Source: an uncultured Prevotellaceae bacterium (GTDB lineage Bacteria; Bacteroidota; Bacteroidia; Bacteroidales; Bacteroidaceae). Taken from it: DNA of 9,619 nt. Every line of letters begins with the position of its first letter. Within the stretch, counting starts at the first letter, position 1. This document shows, piece by piece, positions 1 through 8,358 of the stretch. The stretch is taken from contig CALZJL010000029.1 of assembly GCA_945787625.1 (NCBI GenBank), positions 1 through 9,619 on the forward strand. The letters are read 5' to 3'. The position numbers were made by a program, and so were the translations under genes. A model generated the notes under the pieces. It was not told the origin of the DNA and did no database searches. It saw only the letters and a list, made by a program, of their open reading frames with translations.

Positions 1-2
1 AG

Positions 3-89
3 CATGGTCGGGACAACGACTTCTCGCTACACCCCCGCTTCGTAGAGCACAGGACGTACGGCAGCGTCAATTTCTCGCTGTTTCAGTAG
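3..89 (+). CDS. C-terminal 28 codons of a probable outer-membrane beta-barrel protein (5' end outside window)
   Basis: An open frame enters from the left edge and ends at TAG (87-89). The visible peptide starts HGRDNDFSLHPRFVEH and ends TYGSVNFSLFQ. The end alternates polar and hydrophobic/aromatic residues (Y-G-S-V-N-F-S-L-F-Q), as in the last beta-strand of an outer-membrane barrel, where aromatic residues close to the C-terminus serve as the signal for the BAM insertion machinery. That role is known for barrel proteins in general; assigning it here is inference from 28 residues. The gene converges on the receptor-like gene to its right and the two 3' ends overlap by 7 bp (83-89), which fits tight chromosomal packing and argues that this is a real gene end. 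Family and function cannot be named from this fragment. Confidence 0.5.
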   Translation, partial: HGRDNDFSLHPRFVEHRTYGSVNFSLFQ

Positions 90-3000
90 ATCGGTCTCAT
101 ACGCTCCCCACCTCCAAAGCCGCGTCCGCCACCCTGACCAGGACGATTTCCGCCAGGCCCTTCGCCCGGGCGACCCATACCGGCACGAGCCTCCTTGTTG
201 CCAGTGAGGTTGAGGCGGTAACTCACCTTAAACATGAAGTACGAATTGATGGCATTCGTATAAGTGTCGCTGCGCATCGTAGCAGAGATGACGCGAGAGA
301 TATTGCTACGCTGCTGCAGCAGGTCGAAAGCCTGTGCCGTAATCGTGAGCGAACGTTTCTTGAGGAACGACTGCGAAATCTGAGCGTTCCATATCACCTC
401 GGTAGTATTCATGCTCGCGTCAGAATAGCCCCTGCGGTAGTTCGGGCCAATGTCGGTGCTTATACTCATGCCAAAGGGCAAGTTGATGATAAAGTTCGCG
501 CCATAGTTGAAGTTCCACGTATCCATATTGCCCGTACTCTGCACAGCGTTGCGTGCGTGCATATAGTTGAAGCCAGCGTTGAGACCGGCCTCAAGCGAGC
601 CGCTCTCGCCCCAGTCCGTACGATAGTTGCCACGCAGATACTGACGCAGCGTCGTAGTCTTGGTCGTAGCCGTAGCGAGCAGTCCCTGCTCCAGAGCGTT
701 GTCAAAGAGGATATGCATGTCGTCGAGCGTGATATTGTTGAGACTGGTCGTAGAGCTGCCGGCATTGCCGAGAATGTCGAGCACATCAATGCGGTTTGAG
801 ATATAGCCCACCTTGTTAGAATGGTCAATGCCCGTGTTGACATTTATGCTCCAATGCTTTTTGCCATCGAGAGCCGTATTGAACATCAGGTTGGCCCCCA
901 CGCTCCAGTTGCCGTTGACATTCATCGGGCGCGTATAGCGATTGCCCGTGCTGCTGTCATAGATAGTAGCCGTCGAGATGCCACGCTGTGTCTGCCTGAA
1001 GTTGGCATTCACAGCCCAGCCCATCTGCTTGGGCGTGAGGTAGTCATTGTAGTCCAGATTAAAAGAATTGTTCCAGCTGCTTTCGAGCCCCGAGTTGCCG
1101 ATGCTTACGTTCTGCAGATTAGTGTTGTCGAGCACCTCGATGAGATTCAGCATATCGGGCTGCTGCATACTACCGCGATAGTTTGCCCTGAGCTGGCTCG
1201 TCTGAGAAATCTTCCAGCGCACGTTGAGCCTCGGAGCCCAGTTGTAGACATTGCGCACGATGGCCGTATCCACCGTGTTCTTCTTGTAGTCAAGGTCAGT
1301 ACGCTGAGGCTGGAAACTGATGCCTGCATTAAAGCGGAGCTCCTGCTTGTTCTCAAACTTGCGCGTGTAGCGCAGCAGAGCCTGCGCATTGTGATTGTAC
1401 TCGTTGTAGACCGAGTACTGCGAGTTCTCCCAGTTTTTCACCATGTCGAGCACCTCATAGCCAGGCACATTGCCCATGTAGAGCTCGCGCAGGTTGGCAA
1501 GGTCAGCCTCAGTATAGATATAGTCATACCCATACCACCGATACAAGAGCGAATCAAGGCTATACACATTGCGCTCGCCATTGTTGTAGCGATACTGGAA
1601 CTGATACGAGAGCTGGAGATTCATGTGACGCGTCAGAGGCTCCGTATAGCTGATACGCGGCTGAATATTCCACGAAGTCGAAGGGCTCTGATTGAAGCGG
1701 TTCGTGTAGACACGCGGAGACGTGCCACGCGAGTCAGCCTCCTTATAGTAGTACACGTCATTGATGCTCCACGAGTTGCTCCCCGAAGTCGAATAGCCAC
1801 CGCTGAGGTTGAACGTGACGTTACGCCCCGGCACAAACAGACGGCGGTTGACCTGGAGACTGGCATTAGCATTGTGGCTATAACTGCGCGAGAGCGACTC
1901 CGAGAGATTGTGATTGACTATAAAGTCCTCATAAGCGTCGTCGGCAAGCGTATGCTTCCCACGCTCGCTGTCCCACATCTCCTCCCCCGCCATCGTCTGC
2001 GTAAGAGGGTCAGTCATATACTGATACGGGTCCTGGTCGTAAGTCATAGACTCACCCTCTCTGCTGCTCTTGCCCTTAGAGTAGGTATAATTAGGGCGGA
2101 AGATGATATTAGTCATCGAGTCGGGCATCCACTCCAAGCGGAAATGCGCCCTCAGATTCATACTCACCGTAGTACCATTTGAGATGGAGTTAGCCCACGT
2201 GCTGCTACCGTCCTGAAGGAAAGTCTGGCTCGACGTCTTGCTCCAGTCCTCGCTCGCCCTACGGCGGAAGAACGCACTACCGCCCATGCGCAAGAGCCCC
2301 GCACTATAGTCCGGCTTGCCATTCTCCCAAGCAAAGTTAGCACCCCCCATCTGGCTTGTCACGATGCCGCTGCCACCGCCGCCGCCCATACGCCCACCCC
2401 CAGGCATACTCTGGTCGTTGACATTGTTCACGCTCGCTATTACAGAAAACTGCCGATGGTCCAGAAAGCGGCTGACATTAGCCTTCACCGTATAGCGGTC
2501 CTTCGTGCCATAGCCCCCATCGAGATTCACAATCCAGCCCTCCTTCATACCCTTCTTGACACTAAGGTCGAGCACCGTCTCCTCCTCGCCATCGTCGATG
2601 CCCGTCACACGGCTATAATCGCTCTTCTTGTCGTAAGCCTTGATCTTCTTGACCATCTTGGTCGGAATATTCTTCATCGACATCTGAGTGTCATCATCAA
2701 AGAACTCCTTGCCATCGACAAGAATCTTCTTGACCGACTTGCCATTGACCTTGATCGTGCCGTCATCGTCCACCTCGACCCCAGGCAACTTCTTCACCAG
2801 CTCCTCAAGCACCGCCCCCTCAGGCACCCTGAAAGCATCAGCATTGTAGACAAACGTATCAGCCTTCATCTCGACCTGCGCAAGACGCTCCACCACGAGA
2901 GCCTCCTTCATCAGGCGCGAATCCTCGCTGAGCGCAATCGGACCCAGATTCTCAGACTTCGTCAGCGCGATGTTGCGCAAGTGAGGCTTGTAGCCGATAT

Positions 3001-3238
3001 AGCTGATACGCAGGATATAGCTGCCCACCTTGACAGCAGGGATACGGAATACACCGTCATTCATCGCCGCAGCGCCAGACACCTGAGAACTATCCTTAGG
3101 ATTGAGCAAAACAGCAGTCGCCCCGATGAGAGGCTCGTTGCTGCCCTGTTCGACAATCTTGCCCGTGAGCACCACCTTCTGCGCCAGAGCAAACGTCGCC
3201 ATGCCCAGCAATACGACGAGTAATAAGGCTTTACGCAT
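83..3238 (-). CDS. TonB-receptor-like outer-membrane beta-barrel protein with N-terminal carboxypeptidase-regulatory domain
   Basis: Complete 1051-residue protein. Residues 1-20 are a signal peptide (MRKALLLVVLLGMATFALAQ; cleavage near A19/Q20). Residues about 22-105 form a carboxypeptidase-regulatory-like beta-sandwich (GKIVEQGSNEPLIGATAVLL, then GVFRIPAVKVGSYILRISYI). Residues about 125-228 resemble a receptor plug, with the blocks LPGVEVDDDGTIKVNGK (151-167), ILVDGKEFF (172-180) and TGIDDGEEETVLDL (212-225). From about 235 on come many alternating Tyr/Asn-rich amphipathic strands typical of a large barrel, ending in SYFMFKVSYRLNLT. This layout fits the Bacteroidetes 'outer membrane beta-barrel family' of TonB-receptor relatives. 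No SusD-like partner lies next to it, so a SusC-type glycan-uptake role is not supported; the ligand is unknown. A Gly-rich insert (279-291) and a Gly/Arg/Pro-rich tail after the last strand (about 1013-1051) are unusual. The ATG at 3238 is chosen because it gives an intact signal peptide. Aro-type genes lie 112 bp upstream, with no clear promoter of its own in the gap. Confidence 0.9.
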   Translation of the reverse strand: MRKALLLVVLLGMATFALAQKVVLTGKIVEQGSNEPLIGATAVLLNPKDSSQVSGAAAMNDGVFRIPAVKVGSYILRISYIGYKPHLRNIALTKSENLGPIALSEDSRLMKEALVVERLAQVEMKADTFVYNADAFRVPEGAVLEELVKKLPGVEVDDDGTIKVNGKSVKKILVDGKEFFDDDTQMSMKNIPTKMVKKIKAYDKKSDYSRVTGIDDGEEETVLDLSVKKGMKEGWIVNLDGGYGTKDRYTVKANVSRFLDHRQFSVIASVNNVNDQSMPGGGRMGGGGGSGIVTSQMGGANFAWENGKPDYSAGLLRMGGSAFFRRRASEDWSKTSSQTFLQDGSSTWANSISNGTTVSMNLRAHFRLEWMPDSMTNIIFRPNYTYSKGKSSREGESMTYDQDPYQYMTDPLTQTMAGEEMWDSERGKHTLADDAYEDFIVNHNLSESLSRSYSHNANASLQVNRRLFVPGRNVTFNLSGGYSTSGSNSWSINDVYYYKEADSRGTSPRVYTNRFNQSPSTSWNIQPRISYTEPLTRHMNLQLSYQFQYRYNNGERNVYSLDSLLYRWYGYDYIYTEADLANLRELYMGNVPGYEVLDMVKNWENSQYSVYNEYNHNAQALLRYTRKFENKQELRFNAGISFQPQRTDLDYKKNTVDTAIVRNVYNWAPRLNVRWKISQTSQLRANYRGSMQQPDMLNLIEVLDNTNLQNVSIGNSGLESSWNNSFNLDYNDYLTPKQMGWAVNANFRQTQRGISTATIYDSSTGNRYTRPMNVNGNWSVGANLMFNTALDGKKHWSINVNTGIDHSNKVGYISNRIDVLDILGNAGSSTTSLNNITLDDMHILFDNALEQGLLATATTKTTTLRQYLRGNYRTDWGESGSLEAGLNAGFNYMHARNAVQSTGNMDTWNFNYGANFIINLPFGMSISTDIGPNYRRGYSDASMNTTEVIWNAQISQSFLKKRSLTITAQAFDLLQQRSNISRVISATMRSDTYTNAINSYFMFKVSYRLNLTGNKEARAGMGRPGEGPGGNRPGQGGGRGFGGGERMRPIY

Positions 3239-3270
3239 AGAAAAGAGAAATCAATACAATTAGTAAGTCA

Positions 3271-3308
3271 GTCTGTTTTATCCATCACCTTTGACGAGCA
3301 AAACAGAC
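3271..3308. repeat. Perfect 9-bp inverted repeat between aroB and the receptor-like gene
   Basis: GTCTGTTTT (3271-3279) and AAAACAGAC (3300-3308) are exact reverse complements separated by 20 bp. The structure lies 33 bp upstream of the receptor-like start codon and 42 bp past the aroB stop. It could be a transcript hairpin (attenuator or processing site) or a dyad binding site for a regulator. No T-run directly follows the second arm on the minus strand, so it does not look like a standard intrinsic terminator. The repeat is seen in the sequence; its role is inference. Confidence 0.5.
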
Positions 3309-3326
3309 CAAGGTTTAAAGCCCCAC

Positions 3327-3343
3327 GCAAAAAAAAGTTTTGC
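3327..3343 (-). terminator. Weak candidate terminator/T-tract just after aroB
   Basis: Eight nucleotides past the aroB stop, the minus strand carries GCAAAA, a short loop, then TTTTGC inside a run of eight T residues (plus strand A8 at 3329-3336). The 6-bp stem is AT-rich and short and the T-run sits inside the stem, so termination would be inefficient at best. It may simply be a homopolymer. The receptor-like gene downstream may therefore be partly read through from the aroB transcript. Confidence 0.2.
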
Positions 3344-3350
3344 CACCGCC

Positions 3351-4403
3351 TCAGTTTTCGCGATAATAGTCGAGCATCTCCTCAATCTCAGCCTTCGAAG
3401 CAGACTGGTCGATACGAATGTCGCCCACCCCACCCAAGAGAGTGAAATTGATAACGCCACCCTGATTCTTCTTGTCGTGAGTCATCAAGTCGTAAAGCAC
3501 ATCATAATGACGGCACTCAAACTCAAACCTCCCATAGTGCTCCCTCACGAAAGCCTCAATCTGATGGAACAGCAAGCTCGGGAAGCCACACCTGCGCACG
3601 CTGAGATACAGCTCCATCACCAAGCCCCACGCCACGGCATAGCCATGCAACACCGTACGATTCTCACTCAGCGCAAGACTCTCGATGGCATGCCCCACCG
3701 TGTGACCCAAGTTAAGAGCCTTACGAACGCCCCTCTCCGTAGGGTCCTCCGTGACGACAGCCTCCTTGATCGCCACACTCTTCCCCACCAGCCTCATGAG
3801 CTCCACATAGTCAGGCTCCTCGATGTCGAACGCCAGCAGCTCCGTCAGATGCCCACTCCCGTCGAGCAAGCCATGCTTGAGCATCTCAGCATATCCCGAG
3901 AGGAGATTAGCCCTGTCGAGCGTACGCAAGAACTCCCCCGAGAGCAGCACACAGCCAGCACAGTTAAAGACCCCAATCTCATTCTTCAGCCCCCCGAAAT
4001 TGATACCCGTCTTGCCCCCCACCGAAGCATCGACCTGCGCCAGCAGCGTCGTCGGCACATTGATATACGCCATGCCACGCTTAAACGTGCTCGCAGCAAA
4101 GCCCCCCAAGTCCGTCACCATACCACCCCCGAGGTTCACCATCAACGAATGACGCGACGCTCCCCCAAGCTGCAACGCCGCCCACACCTCAGCAAGAGAG
4201 TTGAGATTCTTCGCCTCATCAGAAGAGCCAATCGTAATCATCATAGCCCCACTCATACACCCAAACCCCTTGACAAGCGGCCAGCAGAGCTGCACCGTCG
4301 TCGTATCCGTCAAGACAAAAAGCCTGTCATGAGCAATCCCATCAATCGCAGCCGTAAGCTCACGCTCAAGAGCGTCCACCAAAATCACATTCTGTTTCAT
4401 CAT
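3351..4403 (-). CDS. aroB: 3-dehydroquinate synthase
   Basis: AroB converts DAHP to 3-dehydroquinate, the second step of the shikimate pathway, in the cytoplasm, using NAD+ and a divalent metal (Zn or Co). Counting from an in-frame GTG at 4406, the diagnostic blocks are the nucleotide-binding NLGGGMVTDLGGFAAS (91-106), VPTTLLAQVDASVGGKTGIN (117-136), GYAEMLKHGL (171-180; E174 is the expected metal ligand), TEDPTERGVRKALN (219-232) and LNLGHTVGHAIE (231-242; H235 a metal ligand), and H254 in LHGYAV as the third ligand. All expected active-site positions I can place are present, so it should be active. Length (350 residues from ATG) is normal for bacterial AroB. I chose the ATG at 4403; a second ATG follows at 4400 and the GTG at 4406 cannot be excluded. 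It begins 8 bp after the stop of the upstream multidomain gene, so the two are almost certainly one operon. A separate shadow frame on the opposite strand stays open across the whole gene and is not taken as coding. Confidence 0.96.
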   Translation of the reverse strand: MMKQNVILVDALERELTAAIDGIAHDRLFVLTDTTTVQLCWPLVKGFGCMSGAMMITIGSSDEAKNLNSLAEVWAALQLGGASRHSLMVNLGGGMVTDLGGFAASTFKRGMAYINVPTTLLAQVDASVGGKTGINFGGLKNEIGVFNCAGCVLLSGEFLRTLDRANLLSGYAEMLKHGLLDGSGHLTELLAFDIEEPDYVELMRLVGKSVAIKEAVVTEDPTERGVRKALNLGHTVGHAIESLALSENRTVLHGYAVAWGLVMELYLSVRRCGFPSLLFHQIEAFVREHYGRFEFECRHYDVLYDLMTHDKKNQGGVINFTLLGGVGDIRIDQSASKAEIEEMLDYYREN

Positions 4404-4411
4404 CACAACAA

Positions 4412-7400
4412 TTACATAACCCTGTCCTCAGTCAGACAGAAGTCTGACACATCAGTTATCTCAATCCCCGAATAGTAGAACTGCAAGATCTCCCTATACG
4501 ACTTCCCCCGATGCCCCATGACCGCAGCCCCAATCTGACACATACCCACACCATGCCCCCAACCCCTGCCATGCAAGACAAAGTCAGGCCCCACAGCCCC
4601 CTCAGCCGCAGGAATCACCTCCACATCAAACGCACTCGAAAAGAGATGCGACCCACTCAAAGCCCTGCGAATCTCCAGCTCCTTGCCGATAATCATCGAA
4701 CGCAGCGAGCCCACAATCCTAAGCCTGCTGATATGATAGCCAGGACCACGCTCCACCGCCTCCAGAGCAAGCACCACACCGAAATCCACCTTCAGCCTGT
4801 CGAGCAGCAAGTCATGAAGCTCCCCCTGAGCCAGACGCACCTCCCAACGATAGAAATCACGCGTCTCAAGATCATAATCATTCAGCACCTGACGCAAGAC
4901 CACCTCATCAGAAGTGTTGCAATACGGATCCGCCACACTACGCAGATACGGCTTCGACACATTCTCCCACGCAAAGCGAAACTCCTCAGTCCGCCCCCCA
5001 CAACACTTCGAAAACCTCGCATCGACAATCTCATCGCCAAACACCATGATCTGCCCGCGCGTAGCCTCCACCGCCTCACGCACCACACTCCGCGTAGCGC
5101 GCGTCACCCCCTGATACCGCTGGCAATGATCATCAGCACACACATCAAAAATCGTATGGTCCTCACGATCATACCAACGCACGATCTCATTGTCATTCTT
5201 CGTAAAAGCAAAGAACTGAGGCTCCCCACCCACACGTCTCCGCCTCACCATCTGCGCATACAGCCAGCTCCGCGAAATCACCGCCGCAGCCTTCAGAAAC
5301 TCCAGCGAACACGTCTCCTTCATCTCGCTCGAAATCACACTCGCCAGATACTCCTCCACATCAATCACATTGATTGCCACAATCCTGTCCTCGTCCACCA
5401 CCAGACGCAACACACCGCGAAACGTCAGCGTCTCCTGCCTCTCCCAGTGAAACTTCACCCCAATCGTCACCCCATGCAAGCTAAACGAAGGCACCTCCGT
5501 CCCCCCCACAACAGGGCGGAACGTCAAGTTGCGATACAGCTGCCCCCTCCAGCGCAGCGACCCCTCCTCAAGCACCACCACCTCAGACCCCGAGACCACA
5601 TGCCCCTTGGCCGAATACTCCCCATTAATCGTAAACCCAATCGAATCGCCACTCATGATCCCCACACAGACCTCATGCGACAAACCCACGCCCTCCCTCA
5701 GAGCATCACCCACAGCCACATCATTCGAGCCAGCACCATCAGCGACAACATTCGGGCGAGGCGCATCAGACACAGCATCAATGACAGGCTCCAGCTCCTC
5801 CCAACTCAACGTCACCTCCCTCAGGATACCAGCCGCCCCCTCATACGTCATACCCACAAAGTCCCCCTCACGAGGCGTGATAATCAGTCCCCCCATATCC
5901 AAAGCCCCCGGAGAGACCATCACACGCCCCCTCCCCTCCTCAGCATAGTAACACTCCGGCCTATGCTTCGCACGCGGGAAAATCAGCGTCACCAACTCGT
6001 CCCCACGCCCCAGCGAGCCCTCCTGACGCCAACAGATAAGATTCATACGAGGCTCCGCCTCCCCCTCCACCACAGGCAAAGCCCTATACAGCCGCTGACA
6101 CAGCACACTATCCGCATCAGAAGGCAAACTCCTAATCACAAACACCGGACACACATACGACTCCAACACAAACAACCCACAACGATCACTCGTATTGCCA
6201 GCCTCACACATATCCACCGCCCTCGCCCCCGTCAGCGGATAAATCTTACGCAGCTGAGACTCATACCTACGCCAGTCACGCTCAATCGGCACCACCCCCC
6301 GGCTCCCCGACTGCAAATGCATGTGATCCGGACACGAAGCCCCACACACCGGGCCGTTGTAAAACACGATCTGCCCCCTCAGAGCCCACGCCATCCTACG
6401 CATCGCCGTAAAATGCGACCAAATACTCTGCGGAGCATGACGACGCGCCGCAATAGTGAAATGCCGAGGCAAAATCGGAAACGGATTGACCAACACCTGA
6501 TAATGCCTCTCCACCATCAACGCCCGCTGCACCGCCGGACGATTCTCATCACACAAGAAACAAGGACGCGCCTCCAAAGCCGCCCTGTCAATCCTCGCCC
6601 CCGTCGACACCATACGCGCAGGATTCCACTGCACACACAGCACCCCCGCCCCATCAGCCACACCCTCACCCGAGCGAGCCAGCCCCCTCGACCTCACCCC
6701 CTCCAGCGCAGCATACCTCTCAGCCACCTCAGGCCACACCCCCAGCTGATCGTCAAAAAAAGCATCGACCTCCTCCTCACACACCTCATGCCCCCACACC
6801 ACATTCAACGCCCTACGCGCCACAATCTCCTGCGAGCGCAGACTGTCCTTATAGAGATTATTCGCATTAATCCTATCCTGACTCAAAGCCGCATCACTAT
6901 TGCCGTCCCAACGGCGACACAGATACAACTCATCGTAAATACGCCCGATACGAAAACGCCTGCTGATCATCAGCCCCAGAGCATAATCCTCCCCATAGCT
7001 CGTATTCGGAATCTCAATCTCCCTCAACACCCTCGTATAGAAAGCCCTCGGCGCCCCCAGCCCATTGATGCGCAACGCATTGTTACGCCCATTCTGAGCC
7101 GTCCACTCCCTATGGTCAATCAGCCCCGGCGGCAACGTCTCCAGATTAAAGTCACACATCCTGTACGACCCGATCACCATCGCAGCCCCCTCCTCGTAAA
7201 ACTTATCCACGATCCTCTGCAACGTATCCTCCCCACTATAAAGGTCATCACTGTCCAGCTGCACCACAAAACGCCCCACACGCCCATCGTGCACCGCCAG
7301 ATTCCAGCACCCCCCGATCCCCAAGTCATCACGCTCCGGCACGATATGAATCACCCTCCCGTCAGCAGCAGCAAACCTCTCCACAATCTCCGACGTCCCG

Positions 7401-8212
7401 TCCGAGCTCCCATTGTCCACCACCATCAGATTAAACGCAAACGACGTCCGCTGCCTCAACACACTCCCGATAGCATCAGCAATCGTACGCACACGGTCCC
7501 TCACAGGAATCACCACCGTAGCCTCCACCGCAAAATCATCATCCTCCTCAAACCTCACCACATCAAACTCCCGAGGGTGCAAAAAAGCATTAATCGCCCT
7601 CAGATGACGCGTACACGCCCTCTCCATCTCCACCTGCCGGCTACGATTCCTCACGTCCACATAGTCAAACTGCTTCTGCCCCGACAAACGCGTATCCATC
7701 TCCACCTCCGTATACAGAAACTCACGCACATGCACAGGCAGCCTCCGTCGGCTCAGCCACAGACGCAAGTCATACAAGCCCGCAAACCTATAGCGATGCA
7801 GTCCCCCCTGCGCAGCATACACCTTCAGCTCCGCCGTACGCACCAGCAACAGCCCCCCCATCTGGAAATCGTCCCTCACACTACCCTCCTGATAGTCAAT
7901 CAAAGGCATCGCCCGCCTCTCCCCGTCAGGCAACACGATATAATGATCCGCATACAACAGCAACGCATCGCTGTCGCGCGCCACCGTCAGCATTCTCTTC
8001 AAAGCATGAAACCCCAGCCTCAGCCTGTCATACTTCGTATAGATCAACACATACGGAGCCGAAGCACGCTCAGCCATCTCACACACCGAGCGAGTCGAGC
8101 CCACCCCCTCCACCAGATGAAACACATTGTCCACCAGCGCATCAGCCCTAAGCTCACGCTCCGTATCACCACCCTGCTCACTATCAATCCAAGGAATAAA
8201 GCAATCAATCAT
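4412..8212 (-). CDS. Four-module fusion: degenerate GT-A + family-2 glycosyltransferase + GalT/HIT-like (DUF4922-type) + SpoIID/LytB domain
   Basis: A single 1266-residue frame. Residues 1-215 look like a reduced GT-A-type domain ([19 protein letters not shown] 57-75, [14 protein letters not shown] 84-97, [12 protein letters not shown] 143-154). Residues about 228-470 are a canonical GT2 domain: [20 protein letters not shown] (231-250), [14 protein letters not shown] (264-277), the metal/nucleotide-sugar QLDSDDLY (318-325), GEDYALG (407-413) and [11 protein letters not shown] (431-441). Residues about 523-815 resemble GalT/Ap4A-phosphorylase (HIT-superfamily) enzymes: [11 protein letters not shown] (550-560, a CxxC pair), [19 protein letters not shown] (574-592) and [12 protein letters not shown] (623-634, HxHxQ with H630, H632, Q634). 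Residues about 846-1255 are SpoIID/Lyt[19 protein letters not shown] (947-964, E963 the likely catalytic acid), [12 protein letters not shown] (972-983), H1019/C1025/H1029/C1030 as a likely zinc site, CCGGRTEEF (1070-1078) and [17 protein letters not shown] (1215-1231). I see no signal peptide or membrane helix. The ATG at 8212 begins right where homology-like sequence begins. The chain's joint function is unknown; wall or surface glycan metabolism is inferred. Confidence 0.9.
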   Translation of the reverse strand: MIDCFIPWIDSEQGGDTERELRADALVDNVFHLVEGVGSTRSVCEMAERASAPYVLIYTKYDRLRLGFHALKRMLTVARDSDALLLYADHYIVLPDGERRAMPLIDYQEGSVRDDFQMGGLLLVRTAELKVYAAQGGLHRYRFAGLYDLRLWLSRRRLPVHVREFLYTEVEMDTRLSGQKQFDYVDVRNRSRQVEMERACTRHLRAINAFLHPREFDVVRFEEDDDFAVEATVVIPVRDRVRTIADAIGSVLRQRTSFAFNLMVVDNGSSDGTSEIVERFAAADGRVIHIVPERDDLGIGGCWNLAVHDGRVGRFVVQLDSDDLYSGEDTLQRIVDKFYEEGAAMVIGSYRMCDFNLETLPPGLIDHREWTAQNGRNNALRINGLGAPRAFYTRVLREIEIPNTSYGEDYALGLMISRRFRIGRIYDELYLCRRWDGNSDAALSQDRINANNLYKDSLRSQEIVARRALNVVWGHEVCEEEVDAFFDDQLGVWPEVAERYAALEGVRSRGLARSGEGVADGAGVLCVQWNPARMVSTGARIDRAALEARPCFLCDENRPAVQRALMVERHYQVLVNPFPILPRHFTIAARRHAPQSIWSHFTAMRRMAWALRGQIVFYNGPVCGASCPDHMHLQSGSRGVVPIERDWRRYESQLRKIYPLTGARAVDMCEAGNTSDRCGLFVLESYVCPVFVIRSLPSDADSVLCQRLYRALPVVEGEAEPRMNLICWRQEGSLGRGDELVTLIFPRAKHRPECYYAEEGRGRVMVSPGALDMGGLIITPREGDFVGMTYEGAAGILREVTLSWEELEPVIDAVSDAPRPNVVADGAGSNDVAVGDALREGVGLSHEVCVGIMSGDSIGFTINGEYSAKGHVVSGSEVVVLEEGSLRWRGQLYRNLTFRPVVGGTEVPSFSLHGVTIGVKFHWERQETLTFRGVLRLVVDEDRIVAINVIDVEEYLASVISSEMKETCSLEFLKAAAVISRSWLYAQMVRRRRVGGEPQFFAFTKNDNEIVRWYDREDHTIFDVCADDHCQRYQGVTRATRSVVREAVEATRGQIMVFGDEIVDARFSKCCGGRTEEFRFAWENVSKPYLRSVADPYCNTSDEVVLRQVLNDYDLETRDFYRWEVRLAQGELHDLLLDRLKVDFGVVLALEAVERGPGYHISRLRIVGSLRSMIIGKELEIRRALSGSHLFSSAFDVEVIPAAEGAVGPDFVLHGRGWGHGVGMCQIGAAVMGHRGKSYREILQFYYSGIEITDVSDFCLTEDRVM

Positions 8213-8262
8213 ATAGTCGAAAGAATAACATCAAATCCAAAAACTAACATATCAACGACCAC

Positions 8263-8270
8263 AAATTTAG
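8263..8270 (-). promoter_or_regulatory. Candidate Bacteroidetes -7 box for the fusion gene-aroB operon
   Basis: On the minus strand the bases read TAAATTTG, an exact match to the Bacteroidetes -7 consensus TAnnTTTG. Transcription would begin near 8256, giving a leader of roughly 44 nt before the ATG at 8212. No good TTTG-type -33 element lies at the usual 19-21 bp spacing (the nearest TTTG, 8282-8285, is only 11 bp away), so the call rests on one box. There is no clear Shine-Dalgarno before the ATG, which is common in this phylum. Confidence 0.4.
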
Positions 8271-8323
8271 CAATTAAATTTCAAAAAATCCCCCTTCCCC
8301 ACCAAAAATCTCACAAAAACACC

Positions 8324-8331
8324 TAACTTTG
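8324..8331 (+). promoter_or_regulatory. Candidate Bacteroidetes -7 box for the ATP-grasp-like gene
   Basis: TAACTTTG matches TAnnTTTG exactly. A start of transcription near 8338 would leave about 20 nt of leader before the ATG at 8359. This placement also argues against the in-frame TTG at 8329 as the translation start, since that codon lies within the -7 box. No convincing -33 element is visible at standard spacing. Confidence 0.45.
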
Positions 8332-8358
8332 CACCCACACCCCCAACACCCACAAACA

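Noticed and set aside
3291..4475. Plus-strand open frame antisense to aroB
   Set aside because: Same codon-aligned shadow effect; aroB motifs are unambiguous on the minus strand.
4511..8326. Plus-strand open frame of about 1,271 codons antisense to the fusion gene
   Set aside because: It is codon-aligned with the real gene, so it stays open simply because that gene uses no TTA, CTA or TCA codons. Its product is His/Arg/Pro-rich without domains, while the minus strand has clear enzyme motifs.
8329..8358. TTG at 8329 as start of the ATP-grasp-like gene
   Set aside because: It lies in the -7 box and would add a His/Pro-rich leader ahead of the conserved MRIHIFNPEND start.
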